Below, one piece after another: positions 46,451-57,682 of a stretch of 64,000 bases of DNA (position 1 is the first letter of the stretch; every line of letters begins with the position of its first letter). The position numbers and the translations under genes were made by a program. Origin of the DNA: Rhyacichthys aspro (lineage: Eukaryota; Chordata; Actinopteri; Gobiiformes; Rhyacichthyidae); the NCBI GenBank assembly GCA_036850595.1, contig CM072167.1:864302-928301 (forward strand), written 5' to 3'. A model generated the notes under the pieces. It did no database searches and was not told where the DNA came from. It saw only the letters and a program-made list of their open reading frames with translations.

Positions 46451-47757
46451 CTAACTGTAAAGTGTGTAAATGCTAATAGGCTATAATAAAAGACTGTTAG
46501 TTCAAGTAACATCTCTAGTAGGCTACTCGTTAGTCTATATTATATCCTTTCACCAGAAGTATGGAAATCAGTACAAAACACAGTACAAGTGTTGTCGGTC
46601 AAAGAAAAATATCCTAAAAAATATTTTTTGTGGTTGTGTGGTATCACCATTGTTGGTAAAAAAGGCCCTGTATACCGTCAATGGGTATCACATATAAAAA
46701 AATAATAGTAGAACATTAAAGGAATAAAGAATAGTCACTTTACACTTTCAGACTGGGGGACACATCATTGAGAGGCATAACAGAGCCTAAATTTAATACA
46801 CACATTCAGCTAAAGTTAATCCTGTACTTCTAAAACATGGATTGATTAAATAGGAGAGGTAATGTCTTCAATCACATCCATGTTTGTAGTCCTCTGAGGG
46901 GTCTTTTTTATATTTAAGAATTTTGTACTGTATTAAATTCGAGCCACGGAAATAGTTATTTACTTACTTATTTGTAGATAGCTTAGATACTAACTAAGAG
47001 GTGGAAATTACAAACATTGACTGATTGGTTGTGGCAAAAATGCATGTGTATTAAAGACACATCTGATAAAAAATTAATTTAAAATGATAAAGTGACAAGT
47101 AAAAACATGCAAAAGCATTATATGTTTGATATACAGATAGTAGAAAAAAGTTTGTGACGACAGCAAATTTATGTTACTTCTGGTCAGTAGACAGGCATTT
47201 AACTGTTGTAGTGGTCCAGTCAAAACCCACACTGATTGTGGTATAAACAAATCAAAGCACTTTTCCTTGTACTGATTTCCTTTTACTGAATATGGCTCTT
47301 TTTTATTTTTTGGAGGGTTTGCCATGCCTGCAATGTCTGATCTGAAATGACTTCTATAAGGAAATAGTCATATTATTTATGTGTGCATGTGTAGTTCAAA
47401 GTTTTATTATCAACTGGACAGATGTGATATGAATTTGGGTATGGGTTGTGCAGATCTTCTTGGGATTCGGTTGCCCTAAAAAATTCTAAGTCAGTCATTT
47501 AAAAAAAAATAGCCCCAAATCATCAGAAATGACACTATGCTAAGTCTAAGCTATGCTGGGTAAATAGCCCTAAAAAGGAAGAAAACTAAAAAATACCCAA
47601 AACATGAAAACTGTCAAATGCACAGTAAAACCAAGCACGGAATTGTCTGGTCGTTTGAAATATGGGTAACCTAAAATGTTTGGGAAACAACTTTTTTTTT
47701 TTTACAGTGATAGAGCAGACAATTTTACTGAACAGTAACAGGGGAAGTGTCTATTAA

Positions 47758-47801
47758 ATAGCCCATGCACAGAAAACAGTGAAACTCTGTGCATGGGCTA
47801 T
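47758..47801. repeat. Perfect 16-bp hairpin
   Basis: ATAGCCCATGCACAGA (47758-47773) pairs exactly with TCTGTGCATGGGCTAT (47786-47801) across a 12-nt loop. Confidence 0.9.
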
Positions 47802-48018
47802 CTGCACAGGGTTGGCCACTCCTCAGAGCTGTCACAGGTCATAGAGTCAGAAGTTTCCCAGAGTTCAGTAGAGTGAGCGAGCAGTGTTTGGTTGTCCCAC
47901 CTCTGCAGACTAAACCGGCATGAAGCAGACCCAGCATGGATGTGAGGGTCCTGTTATCATGCTGAGCAGTAGGAGTTGGGAGTGTCTTTTCCACAGATAT
48001 GCGAAGGTCCATGACAAT

Positions 48019-48028
48019 CTATAAATAA
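48019..48028. promoter_or_regulatory. MEF2-consensus site upstream of cnn3
   Basis: CTATAAATAA fits YTA(A/T)4TAR. It lies about 1.85 kb upstream of the cnn3 start. It could equally be a chance match or a TATA-like box for a plus-strand transcript. Confidence 0.2.
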
Positions 48029-48650
48029 CCAGCTCTTCTCTTCCCTCACCCCCACAACCTCCTCTCTTTGGTTCAGTCCAGTGTCTGGATGCTCTTCCTG
48101 CCCCACTGTCCCTCCAGGAACAGGATAACGCACACAAAGGAAACAAAAACAGAGTAGTGACAATGTCTAAGAAACAAAAACAGCATTTTGTACAATAGCA
48201 ACAATGCTCTTCCTCTTTTGGATGAAGAATCGCCTAGAGTTATTTGGTCATATTAAAATTTATGGAAAATGTGTTAAATATAGTTTTTAACATTCAAGAT
48301 CCCTGGGACAACCATACTGTGTTATACTGGGAAATGAACAAAGCATTATAGAATTCCAGGGATGATATATACATAGAGATGATTGCCCCCTTGCCATGAC
48401 GCTTATTTTATATTTGAGTTTTAAGATATTTTTGTAATAATAAGAGTTGTGGATTTGAGTACTCCAAAATAACTGCACAGTGTATGTCATTGGGTAATGT
48501 ATAATATCAAAAACTTTGTTAGAGTTCCTGGGAACCAGAGCATTTTTTTCTAGACCACATGCCCATATTAGAAGGGGAGTATTTTAAGAGGGTTTCTTGA
48601 AGTTTGCTAATATTAAACTATTATATAAGATTGATTAGATTTTTTTTTAA

Positions 48651-49416
48651 TACCGTATTTTTCGGACTATAAGCCGCTACTTTTTTCCCACGCTTTGAAC
48701 CATGCGGCTTATACAGAGATGCGGCTTTTCTATGAATTTTTCTTCAGCCCTCAGGGGGGCGCTCTAGAAGGAAGTGCAAAAACGAGACAAACGAGGCAGC
48801 GGTAGTCAGTACAAACAAGAAAGCACCGGCTTTTATTCTTAGCACATGCAACCCAAGATGCACTACAGCAAAATACGGTAATATTTTTACACCCTCACCC
48901 CCTCATAATGGAAAACAAATGAAGTGACAGTGGTTTGGCGTTTAGTAGTTTCAATGCTCAGGAGGAAGATGAATAGTGACTTGTGGTTTCAGTGCACGGG
49001 AGAATGAAGCGACTTTAATAGTTGCGCAGTTGTGCTTTAACAGTGCGCAGGAAGAAAAAGTGACAGTGGTTTGGTGTTCAGTGGTTTCAGTACGCAGGAG
49101 GAAGAAAAATAAAGCAACTTGGTTTTAGTGCACAGGAGGAAGATGAATAAAACCAATGACTTTTCTGTTTTGTTTGATCATCACTTTTACTACCGTGTTA
49201 CAGGCACTGTTCAGAAACAATCAGTTCAGGTATATGAATATGGTACTTATGTACTTATGGTACAAAATCTTTCTATGTAAATATCTTATTTCTCAGCCTG
49301 GGTATCGGCGGCTTATAGTCCGGTGCGGCTTATATGTGACAAAATATAAATTTGTTTTAAATTTTAGTGGGTGCGGTTTATATTTAGGTGCGCTCTATAG
49401 TCCGGAAAATACGGTA
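48651..49416 (+). mobile_element. TA-flanked mariner-like miniature element (CCGTATTTT ends)
   Basis: TA at each edge with ends CCGTATTTTTCGGACTATAA and, read from the right, CCGTATTTTCCGGACTATAG. Length 766 bp, no transposase. Internal repeats of CAGTGGTTT and GCAGGAGGAAGA type occur at 48930-49140. Confidence 0.8.
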
Positions 49417-49843
49417 ATCAATTTTATGTCCTGTAGTCAATTTTATGCTTGTATTGAGCTGTGAGGCCTTCCTATAAAAGGCCTACTTACCTTAGAGAGG
49501 GGGGTGTGGAATATGTTGGCTGCAGGTGTAGTCATTTGCCTCAGTACTATTTGGTTTTCACTTGTCTATGGCCCATCTATGATAATGTTTGCAGAACGTT
49601 GGTGAATAAATGCACCTGTGGTGTCTGCTCTATAAACAAGCCTCCTCTGTTTCCTGAGTGCGAATTGGCTGGCCTGGTAATATGTTAAACACCCTTTTTT
49701 CCTTTTTTGTGGCAATTTAGGGATATTGCTGACATAACATAAAAGATTTTTTTATTATATAAAATGACATGAATCCTCCTGGCCACACCAGCTCATATAT
49801 ACCAGCCGTCACTAGAAATGTAAAATGACACGATAACAGAGCA

Positions 49844-49849
49844 TTTATT
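49844..49849 (-). terminator. alg14 polyadenylation signal
   Basis: AATAAA on the minus strand, 79 nt after the alg14 stop codon. Confidence 0.6.
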
Positions 49850-49927
49850 CAGACAGTACAAAACAACATGAGTCACCATATTTGGTCCAATAGAGTGTTC
49901 TTTGGTTCAAGAGGCTACAATGTGCGT

Positions 49928-50158
49928 TCAGAGGATTCGTCCCAGGAAAATGGCCTTGGGGTATTTGTCCCTCAGTGTAGCCCACTGCACAAAGAAATAG
50001 TCTGATATGGGGTAGAGGATCCTCCCTGTGAGAGACAGTGTCTCCACTCTGCAAATGCTTTCCACATAAACAATCACAACTTTCTTTATTCCCAGAATTC
50101 CGAGCAGGAGCCCTGCTGCACACAGAGGAACACAGGTCCCTGGGCCGTTACACAGCAC
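49928..50158 (-). CDS. alg14: ALG14 UDP-GlcNAc transferase subunit, last coding exon (partial gene)
   Basis: ALG14 is the membrane subunit that recruits ALG13 to the cytosolic face of the ER; the pair adds the second GlcNAc to dolichol-PP-GlcNAc in N-glycan assembly. The exon starts after a TTTCAG acceptor (phase 0), encodes 76 residues and ends TGA at 49928-49930. It reads VLCNGPGTCVPLCAAGLLLG, then KKVVIVYVESICRVETLSLT, SDYFFVQWATL and ends FLGRIL, the conserved C-terminal half of the Alg14 fold. The N-terminal membrane segment and first exons are not in view; I searched upstream on the minus strand and found none, so they may lie past 64000. The gene is tandem with cnn3, 3.8 kb upstream of its start codon. 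Confidence 0.9.
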   Translation of the reverse strand: MLCNGPGTCVPLCAAGLLLGILGIKKVVIVYVESICRVETLSLTGRILYPISDYFFVQWATLRDKYPKAIFLGRIL

Positions 50159-50269
50159 CTGAAACAACACCAGAAGAAAACAGGATGAGAGCATTTTCCA
50201 AGATGATATTCTCACCAGGACTACAGAAGACTCCTCATCTGTCTCCATCAAGATCAGTATAGTAGTTCT

Positions 50270-50919
50270 CTTTACCCATATAATTTACATATTGTATTTA
50301 TTTATGTATTTATAGTTTAGTTTTATAGGGACAGATACAACAAACATAGATTATCTCCTTTAAGTAATCCAATGCATATATCATAGTGTTTGTAGCCCAG
50401 GCTAATTTGCAACACTTGAAGGGCTTTTTACAGTGCATATTATATTAAATACAATATAGAAATGAACAGTGAATACAATAAAATGTCCAAAAACCAAATA
50501 ACACAAAAAGAAAGTCTAGAAATATACACACACTTGCACACATTCATACATATACAGACACACACAAACACACACCCACAAATACACTTTATAATTTATA
50601 CATGATCACACTGTTGTTGCTGTATGAGCCAGGATTTTGTCTGTTTCTTTTTATAAGTGGACAGTTTATTTAAAGTCTTTATTTCAGCAGGGAGAGAGTT
50701 CCTGAAGTTAGCTCCTGTCACAGAAAAAGCAGTCTGACCAAAAGATGTTTTGCAGAATGAAGCTTTACAGCCTCCACATGCTGCTGCTCTCGTAGATCTG
50801 GAGTTTTGCAGCCTGTTTACAAGTGGTTTGGGAGCAAGTCATTTAACATTTAAATACAAACCTTGTGTGACTGAAATTACAAAAATTCATAAAATTTAAG
50901 ATTTCGTGTTTAGTTAAAA
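50270..50919. other. Probable LINE-derived sequence in alg14 intron
   Basis: TTTAGTTTTATAGGGACAG and GCTCCTGTCACAGAAAAAGC type phrases resemble a common fish LINE tail. No reading frame is usable, so the assignment is weak. Confidence 0.3.
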
Positions 50920-52380
50920 TACAGTGACTTGAAAAAGTATTCATACCCATTGAACTTTTCCACATTTTGTCACGTTATGACCACAAACAAAAAAAAAATA
51001 TTTGATTGGTATTTTATATGAAAGACCAACACAAAGTGGCACACAATTGTGAAGTTGAAGAAAAATTATACATGATTTTTTTTTTTTTTTACAAATAAAA
51101 AACTGAAAAGAGTGACATGCAAAAGTATTCAGCCCCCTTTTCTCTAAGTGCAACCATTTGCCTTCAGAAGTTTCCTGATGATTGCTGAAGGATCCAATGT
51201 TGACCTAATAGAAGTCCACCTGTGTGCAACCTAGTCTCAGATAAAATACAGCTGTTCTGTGACGGCCTCAGAGGTTAGTTAAGAGAATATTGGGGAGCAA
51301 ACAGCACCATGAAGTCCAAGGAACACACCAGACAGGTCAGGGAGAAGGTTGTGGAGAAGTTTAAAGCAGGATTAGGTTATTAAAAGATTTCCCAAGCTCT
51401 TAACATCTCACTGAGCACTGTTCAATCCATTATCCGGAAATGGAAAGAGTATGGCACTACTGCAAACCTACCAAGACAAGGGCGTCCACCTAAACTTACA
51501 GGCCGAACAAGGAGAGCACTGATCAGAGATGCAGCCAAGAGGCCCATGGTGACTCTGGAGGAACTGCAGAGATCCACAGCTCAGGTGGGGGAATCTGTCC
51601 ACAGGACCACTATTAGTCGTGCACTACACAAATTTGGCCTTTACGGAAGTGTGGCAAGAAGAAAGCCACTGTTGAAAGAAAGCCATAAGAAATCACGTTT
51701 GCAGTTTGTCAGAAGCCATGTGGGGGCACAGCAAGCATGTGGAAGAAGGTACTCTGGTCAGATAAGACCAAAATTGAACATTTTTTTTAAATGCAAAACG
51801 CTATGTGTGGCGTAAACCTAACACTGCATCACTCTAAACATACCATCCCCACTGTCAAATATGGTTGTGGCAGCATCATGCTTTGGGGGTGCTTTTCTTC
51901 AGCAGGGACAGGGAAGATAGTCAGAGTTGAAGATGGGGAAGATGGATGGAGCCAAATACAGGGCAATCTTGGAAGAAAACCTGTTGGAGTCTGCAAAACA
52001 CTTGAGACTGGGGCAGAGGTTCACCTTTCACCAGGACAACGACCCTAAACATAAAGCCACAACAACAATGGAATGGTTTGAAACAAAACATATTCAGGTG
52101 TTAGAATGGCCCAGTCATAGTCCAGACCTAAATCCAATCGAGAATCTGTGGCAAGAAATCCGCTGTTCACCAATGCTCTCTGTGTAATCTGACTGAGCTT
52201 GAGCTATTTTGCAAAGAAGAATGCGCAAACATTTCAGTCTCTAGATGTGCAAAGCTGGTAGAGACATACCCCCAAAAGACTTGCAACTGTAATTGCAGCA
52301 AAAGGTGGTTGCACAAAGTATTGACTCACGGGGGCTGAATACTTTTGCATGCCACTCTTTTCAGTTTTTTATTTGTAATT
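50920..52380 (+). mobile_element. Tc1-type transposon, right end truncated
   Basis: Starts TACAGTGACTTGAAAAAGTA after a TA. The inner inverted repeat AGAGTGACATGCAAAAGTAT with TCAGCCCCC (from about 51108) recurs in reverse near 52334-52366. Outer right terminus is missing after about 52380. Contains one transposase pseudogene. Confidence 0.85.
51309..52325 (+). pseudogene. Tc1 transposase (pseudogene)
   Basis: ATG 51309 opens MKSKEHTRQVREKVVEKFKA; TAA interrupts at about 51381. The helix-turn-helix part follows (ISQALNISLSTVQSIIRKWK), the GRPPKLTGR hook, and in later frames HTIPTVKYGCGSIMLWGCFS, FHQDNDPKHKAT (second catalytic Asp) and SPDLNPIENLWQE (catalytic Glu, D34E spacing). The first catalytic Asp block reads as SDKTK-like in a shifted frame near 51760. 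At least two frameshifts are present between 51720 and 51950, and the C-terminus is damaged after 52160. Confidence 0.85.
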
Positions 52381-52394
52381 TGCAATTTTACAGT

Positions 52395-52535
52395 CACCAA
52401 TTTCCCTGCACATGCATGTCTTTGGACGGTGAGAAACCGGACCTGGAGAGAACCAATGGAAACACAAGGACTTCATGCAGACTTCACACAGGAAGGTCCC
52501 AGCGGCCAGCTCAAGGATCGAACCCATGAATTAAA
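52395..52535 (-). repeat. LINE 3'-end repeat, copy 5 (fragment)
   Basis: CACATGCATGTCTTTGGACG, then ACTTCATGCAGACTTCACAC and AGGATCGAACCCATGAA; abuts the truncated Tc1 end. Confidence 0.6.
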
Positions 52536-53402
52536 TTATTTTGACGCACAAAGTGTGAATGTCTGAAACATGAAGAACTGTAATATTATATATGTATGCT
52601 ATAAATGTGCATATTGTAAAGTGCTACAATCCAGGCATCACAGTAAGCTATGTTTGTTACGGCATATTATGTACGGCCTTAATTTTTTTTTTTTTTTAAA
52701 TATCTTTTTATTTCCAATAATAACAGGAACATCGTTGCCGATACAATGTCAAGAGCCATATGCCGTGGAGTGTGTCTCAGAAGTCTCAGACCAGCCATGG
52801 CAGCCAATGCTTAGGAGGAATAAACCCGTGCAGACCAAGGGGGAAGGGCTCGATGAATAAGAGACGGTGCAGTGGGAGGGGGAGTACAGGGAGTTTAGGT
52901 TTACAGGAAACCAGACAGAGCTGCTCTGTAGCACAAGACCGGTCTGGAGAAGCCATCACGGGAACACAGAGAACTCTGAAAGTGCTCATTGACGTAATGC
53001 CTCTCCTGGTTCATGACAACCACCTTAAACCACATATTTGAAACGCCTTAACATAAGTTAATGTCATTTTTAAACAAAGATCTGAACATTGAAGAATGCA
53101 GCTACCTTCAAGGACAAGACAAAATTGATTCTATCACAGGTTTTCCATTAGTTATTGAAAATTTCCTGAAAAAAAAACTCCCCAAACTGATGACATTTCA
53201 TTTAATGGATCAGAATATCTTGTATCAGAATTATTGTTGTCCCTTTTTGGTTTCATATTGTTCCTTTAGTGTCACCTAGCTCCTTTCCGCTATTTAGCAT
53301 AAGTAGCGGAGAATCTACACGTCAATAAGCTAGCGGCGTGTTTGGGCTAACAGCTGGAGACACAAACATCTGTCAACTAAGTTTGTGACTGTTTAATAAT
53401 AA

Positions 53403-53850
53403 ATGGAACCAAAGAAAACTCCCCCAACCAAGGATGTCGAGGACATCAAAAAGTTGCTTGAGTTTTTAACAAAAGAAGTTTCTGCTGTCAGACTGCAGCA
53501 GGTGGCAACAGGTCCAAAGGAATTCACTTGGATTTTAAAAACATTGAGGCTTGTCACCCACTGCCCATAAGAAACACCAATGAAAAAACAAATATTATCA
53601 TGAGATTTATCAACAGAAAACATGAAATTGATCTGCTAAAATAAGAAAGAAAGCTTAAAGGAACAAATGTATTACAACGAACACCTAACGAAACACAATG
53701 CCGACATCACTAAAAAAGCACGATATCTAAGGAAACAAAGGAAAATATAAAACACCTAAAGGAAAGTATTCATTAAGCTTAATGGATCACCCAAAGAGGC
53801 CAAAGTGCTTGTAATCAAGAACATCAAACATCTGGACAAATTTCAATGAA
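53403..53850 (+). pseudogene. Possible LINE ORF1-like fragment
   Basis: ATG 53403 opens MEPKKTPPTKDVEDIKKLLE, a charged N-terminus in front of the endonuclease relic in the same strand. Stops follow at 53566 and beyond. The call rests mostly on position. Confidence 0.35.
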
Positions 53851-53979
53851 CATAACTCTTTCACAATCATGTGAACTCAAACATGACTACTCAACTGGAC
53901 AGTTTGAAGTTGAAAACATTCAGCTATAATGAACACAATATACAGGATTTTGAACAGGATTAAGACTTTTTTTTTTACT

Positions 53980-54490
53980 TCTCAGATGACACTAACTGCT
54001 GCTATTACACAGAGGATCAATATAATGAAAATATTAAGCCTGATGGTAGACTGTCAATCATCCATTTTAACGGTAGAATTTTATACACCAATGTTGTAAT
54101 GTATAAGTATCAAATTCTGCAAAGAAAAAGATAAAAACATTATCATTAGCTGTATTTATAGAGCACCAGGTTCTAATGTTGAGCTGTTTACAGAGGGGAT
54201 GGAAAAAATGTTTTCAAAAATAGGCCATAAAACCATTTTTATCTGTGGTGACTTTAACACTGACTTATTGAATCATATCAACCATAAAACAACAAATGAC
54301 TTTATCAATACATGTGCAGTATAAGCTTCTATGCTTGAATTGCCAAACCCAGCCGGATAACAACACATAGTTCCACATTAATAGACAATATATTTATCAA
54401 TGACATTGAAAACAATAAAGTTAATAAATTATTAATTAGTGTCATCAGTGATCATCTACCAATTTTTACAGTGTATGGTCTAGAAATGAC
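53980..54490 (+). pseudogene. LINE APE-type endonuclease fragment
   Basis: Frames include LSIIHFNGRILYTN near 54045, IISCIYRAPGSNVELFTEGM from 54143, FICGDFNTDLLNH (catalytic GDFN) near 54240, and ISDHLPIFTVYG (catalytic SDH) near 54445. These are the blocks of the apurinic-like endonuclease of L2/CR1-type LINEs, which nicks the target DNA. It is interrupted by frameshifts, and no RT follows, so the copy is 3'-truncated. Confidence 0.75.
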
Positions 54491-54895
54491 TAAACAAAAA
54501 CTGTACATTTTTCTCATTTGGTCACAACACAATTTTGTTTAAGGTTCTGATTGGACAATTATTTTGACATCATCATGAAATCCAGTATACCAGCTGAATG
54601 CCCCCCACCCCCCCACTGAAAATTCTTGGCAAGACCAGACTGGCACTAAGTCTGCAGCTTTGTGTTGGGGCAGCCACATTGATCCAGAGGCTTCTGATGG
54701 CCTGCCCGCTGTCACGGTAACAGGACTCCGCTCTGAAATCTGTACCAAACTTTACCAGAAGAAGAAGAAATTCACTGTACAACGCTTCAACGTGCTGACA
54801 AACAAAGCCTGACCACTTTCAACTTAAGGCTACGAGCTAAAACATAATTCACAAAAGGCTGTGGTCCTCTGTGTAGTCAGAAACTTGTTTTGAAG

Positions 54896-55674
54896 TCATA
54901 TTCTCTGATTTGTTGCCAGTGGAAAACAATGTGGAATCCTTAAAGAGTAACTCAACCCCTGGTCAGAGCTTAACTCCACCCACAGAAGAAATTTGAAAAG
55001 TCTTGGAAAAGTGGGCAGAGCCCAGCAGAGACCGAGGGGACGAGCTGAGGACGAGGCTAAGTGGGGGGTTGTGTACCTGAGACCCACAGTGGCTGATTGA
55101 TCGACAAATTTCAGACTGACAAGTATCTTTGCGATGGAGCGGTTCCACACCGAAGTTATGTTCACTTTGGTGACTTCAGACTGGCGATGTTGCACATCTT
55201 TACCGCCAACATGTAAAATAATTTGCCTGTACCGCTTCTTAGAATTCTCCAGCAGTTTCAAATGTCCCTCAGTGTCGCCTGCTCTGGCCCCCAGATAACA
55301 CCTAACTACAGCACTGGCACACTAATCCTCATGTTTCTTAAAATCAACCTTCCAATTACCAGAGTCTGTTCCTCAGTGGGTGCATCGCTGAGTGGATAAA
55401 ACCTGTTTGAAAACTTGAACAGGGTGATGACTCGGTTTCATGGGCTTGTATTTGGCGCTATTCCTCTTTTGAACCGTCACTAACTTATCCTGTTGTCCCG
55501 GCAGCTCAGGGCTTGCTGGGGGCTGTCTGACCTGCTGCTTCCCCTGCTGCGGTTCGCACTCCCTACGCTATCTATGCTAACCTGGCTAGTCTTGTACACT
55601 TCCATCCTGTAACTCAACATATGGCACACTGAGCAAGACCGCAGAGAAGGAGAAGAGACGGAGGGAGAAGCCAT
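54896..55674 (-). pseudogene. SGNH-esterase-like domain with N-terminal Cys motif (retroelement ORF1 relic)
   Basis: The minus strand from 55674 reads MASPSVSSPSLRSCSVCHML then YRMEVYKTS, a small Cys motif. Near 55360 LVIGRLILRNMRISVP looks like a degenerate GDS block I. From about 55290, LLENSKKRYRQIILHVGGKD and QSEVTKVNIT match block III of SGNH/GDSL hydrolases (HVGxND). Frames change between blocks and the Ser nucleophile region is altered (GRL for GDS), so no activity is expected. Esterase domains of this type occur in ORF1 of CR1/L2-like LINEs; the orientation is opposite to the adjoining endonuclease, so it is a separate insertion. Confidence 0.55.
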
Positions 55675-55754
55675 TGAGAACTCTTAGCCACTTCAAGCTA
55701 ACAGACAAGCTAACGAAAAAGTGTTTTTCAGGTGATTAAAATGTTTGTTCACAT

Positions 55755-55812
55755 GTCCTTTGCATCTTTTGATGTGCTTGATCTGTCAAGCACATCAAAA
55801 GATGCAAAGGAC
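55755..55812. repeat. Perfect 27-bp hairpin with 4-nt loop
   Basis: 55755-55781 (GTCCTTTGCATCTTTTGATG...) is exactly complementary to 55786-55812, loop TCTG. Flanking bases do not pair. No element end or target duplication is apparent. Confidence 0.95.
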
Positions 55813-55814
55813 TG

Positions 55815-57495
55815 TGTAAATATGCAAACTATTAAATCAGACTTGCTTTAAATTAAATTAGAAATCAGCTAAGAGCAGCAACAGCACAGTGTCAGGCAAA
55901 GAACTAAATAAAAACAAAATATTTCATTTTACTTCACTTTGATTAATTATCATTAAACAGGATGTTGCTTGGCTGACTAAGTTTACAAATGTGTTGCTAC
56001 ACTGTAAACCTAGCACCTAGTATCTTTGTATAAAGTAATATTCTCTAAATACTGGAGAGTTCCTTTGAAGACAGGGACAGACAATGAGACAACAGATCGC
56101 AAATGGTGGTGGCCTTAAAAATATGTTTGAGACTACTACAAATCTTGCAAAATATCATATACATGCCGAACATTCTTCGAGCATCACTGGTACTGTCTTG
56201 GTACAGAGAAACAAGCCCAGAGCCTTATAGTAACTCAAGTGTAATTAAATAAATGTATGTGTGTATGTATGTTTTGCATATATAACATAATTTATGTCAT
56301 GTCAGTAATACCCACCCTGGTCCATTAAAAAAAAAAAAAGTTTTGCATGAAACTGGTCTGTAGTGAAAAGGTTGGGGGCCACTGCTTTGGAGAATGTCCA
56401 GAGAATCTCCTCTGGACTCTCTCTCAATCTGTGAGTTCACACATGCAGGCAGTGCTGGAAATTAAAGCTCTAATAATGTAATTTTTAAGTGAAAAATAAT
56501 GTACACACAAGTATTGGGGAATATGGGGCTATCACACTATGTGCACTCCACTAACAGTACAAGTCACATAATGCAAACGTCACAAATAGCATGACAACCA
56601 ACTGCCAACTCTAGTATCTACTGACATTTCTACATGACCTCCACCCAGAAGTTATAGAATATTCTCCAGGTGAGAAAATGAACTGTATTGTGTAGATACA
56701 TACAGCCGCTAAAAGTGAGTTGGCAGCACTGAGCGGCATGGGTAATGTAAATGTGTAGAACTCATGGTGCTAATGTTCATGACTAGCTTGAGACTGACAT
56801 GCTAGTTCTTCTATACTTTATTACAGATATGTGTGAGACTAACTCATATTGTGTACAGTGTCTAACTATAAAAAGATTTCAACTGTTTATTTCTAGCTAA
56901 GTGGAACAGTGAGCACTCCAAGTCATTAAGAAAGTGAAACAGAGAAACACTGCCATGCTCGACTTATTTTTGGCTCCAAAATATGTTGATGTCTGCAATG
57001 GCTCAAAGAATGCAGACTGCCAAAAACAAAACTACATTTTTCTTATGTTCTGTCACAGTCAGAGTTGGATATATGAGTTTAACAGTGAACATGACATATG
57101 CCTTTGGCTAAGGTGGACCATGTTGTAATAAATAGTCCGTACCATGTCCTGTGCTGGGGGCTGTTTTTCTTTATGAGCTGCTGGTTTACACAGCTGCCCA
57201 CACAAACACCAGCCTTTAAAACACTAACTATACCTGGGACATGCTGCACAATGACATTTACAGTCTGAAGATGCAGAGGAACCAGGAAAAGCAGAAAGGG
57301 TTGCAAAATCTTCTATGGTTTGAGAGAGTTTCCTTTGTTATTTATTTGGAGAAACGGCAGTAACATCACTAAAAGATAGAGCTAAACACTGCAGTCTGTT
57401 GATGGGGCAACTATGAAGAGGGGTGTACTATGAAGTGAGATTTCTGGTTAAGCTAGCTCTGTGGAACTTAAACCTAGTATTTCCTGTGTGGCTCA
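55815..57495. other. AT-rich spacer, no gene seen
   Basis: Nothing coding. A hAT-like right terminus (GTTGGGGGCCACTG) is present near 56371-56384. Confidence 0.45.
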
Positions 57496-57509
57496 CTTTT
57501 CACATCACC

Positions 57510-57682
57510 ACAGTAAAACATGCAAAGGCGCTAACATCACAATGACACATGCAGTGGAGCTAACATAACAGTGACACATGCAGGGGAGCTAACATCACAG
57601 TGACGTGCAGTGGAACTAACATCACAGTGACATGTGCAGTGGAACTAACATCACAGTGAAAGGTGGAGTGGAGCTAACCTGG
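57510..57682. repeat. ~32-bp minisatellite, about 5 copies
   Basis: Units of the form GTGCAGTGGAGCTAACATCA then CAGTGACA repeat with small indels. Confidence 0.8.

Larger units (their letters stand above)
46451..48650. other. Intergenic region between alg14 and cnn3
   Basis: No coding exon or recognised transposon; contains a perfect hairpin (47758) and a MEF2-like site (48019). As cnn3 is transcribed leftward, upstream control sequence would be expected here. Confidence 0.45.

Noticed and set aside
48019..48028. TATA box for a plus-strand gene
   Set aside because: No exon follows on the plus strand; kept only as a weak MEF2-like site.
52760..53041. 93-codon plus-strand open frame considered as an alg14 exon
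   Set aside because: Wrong strand and no similarity to ALG14; no other gene recognised.
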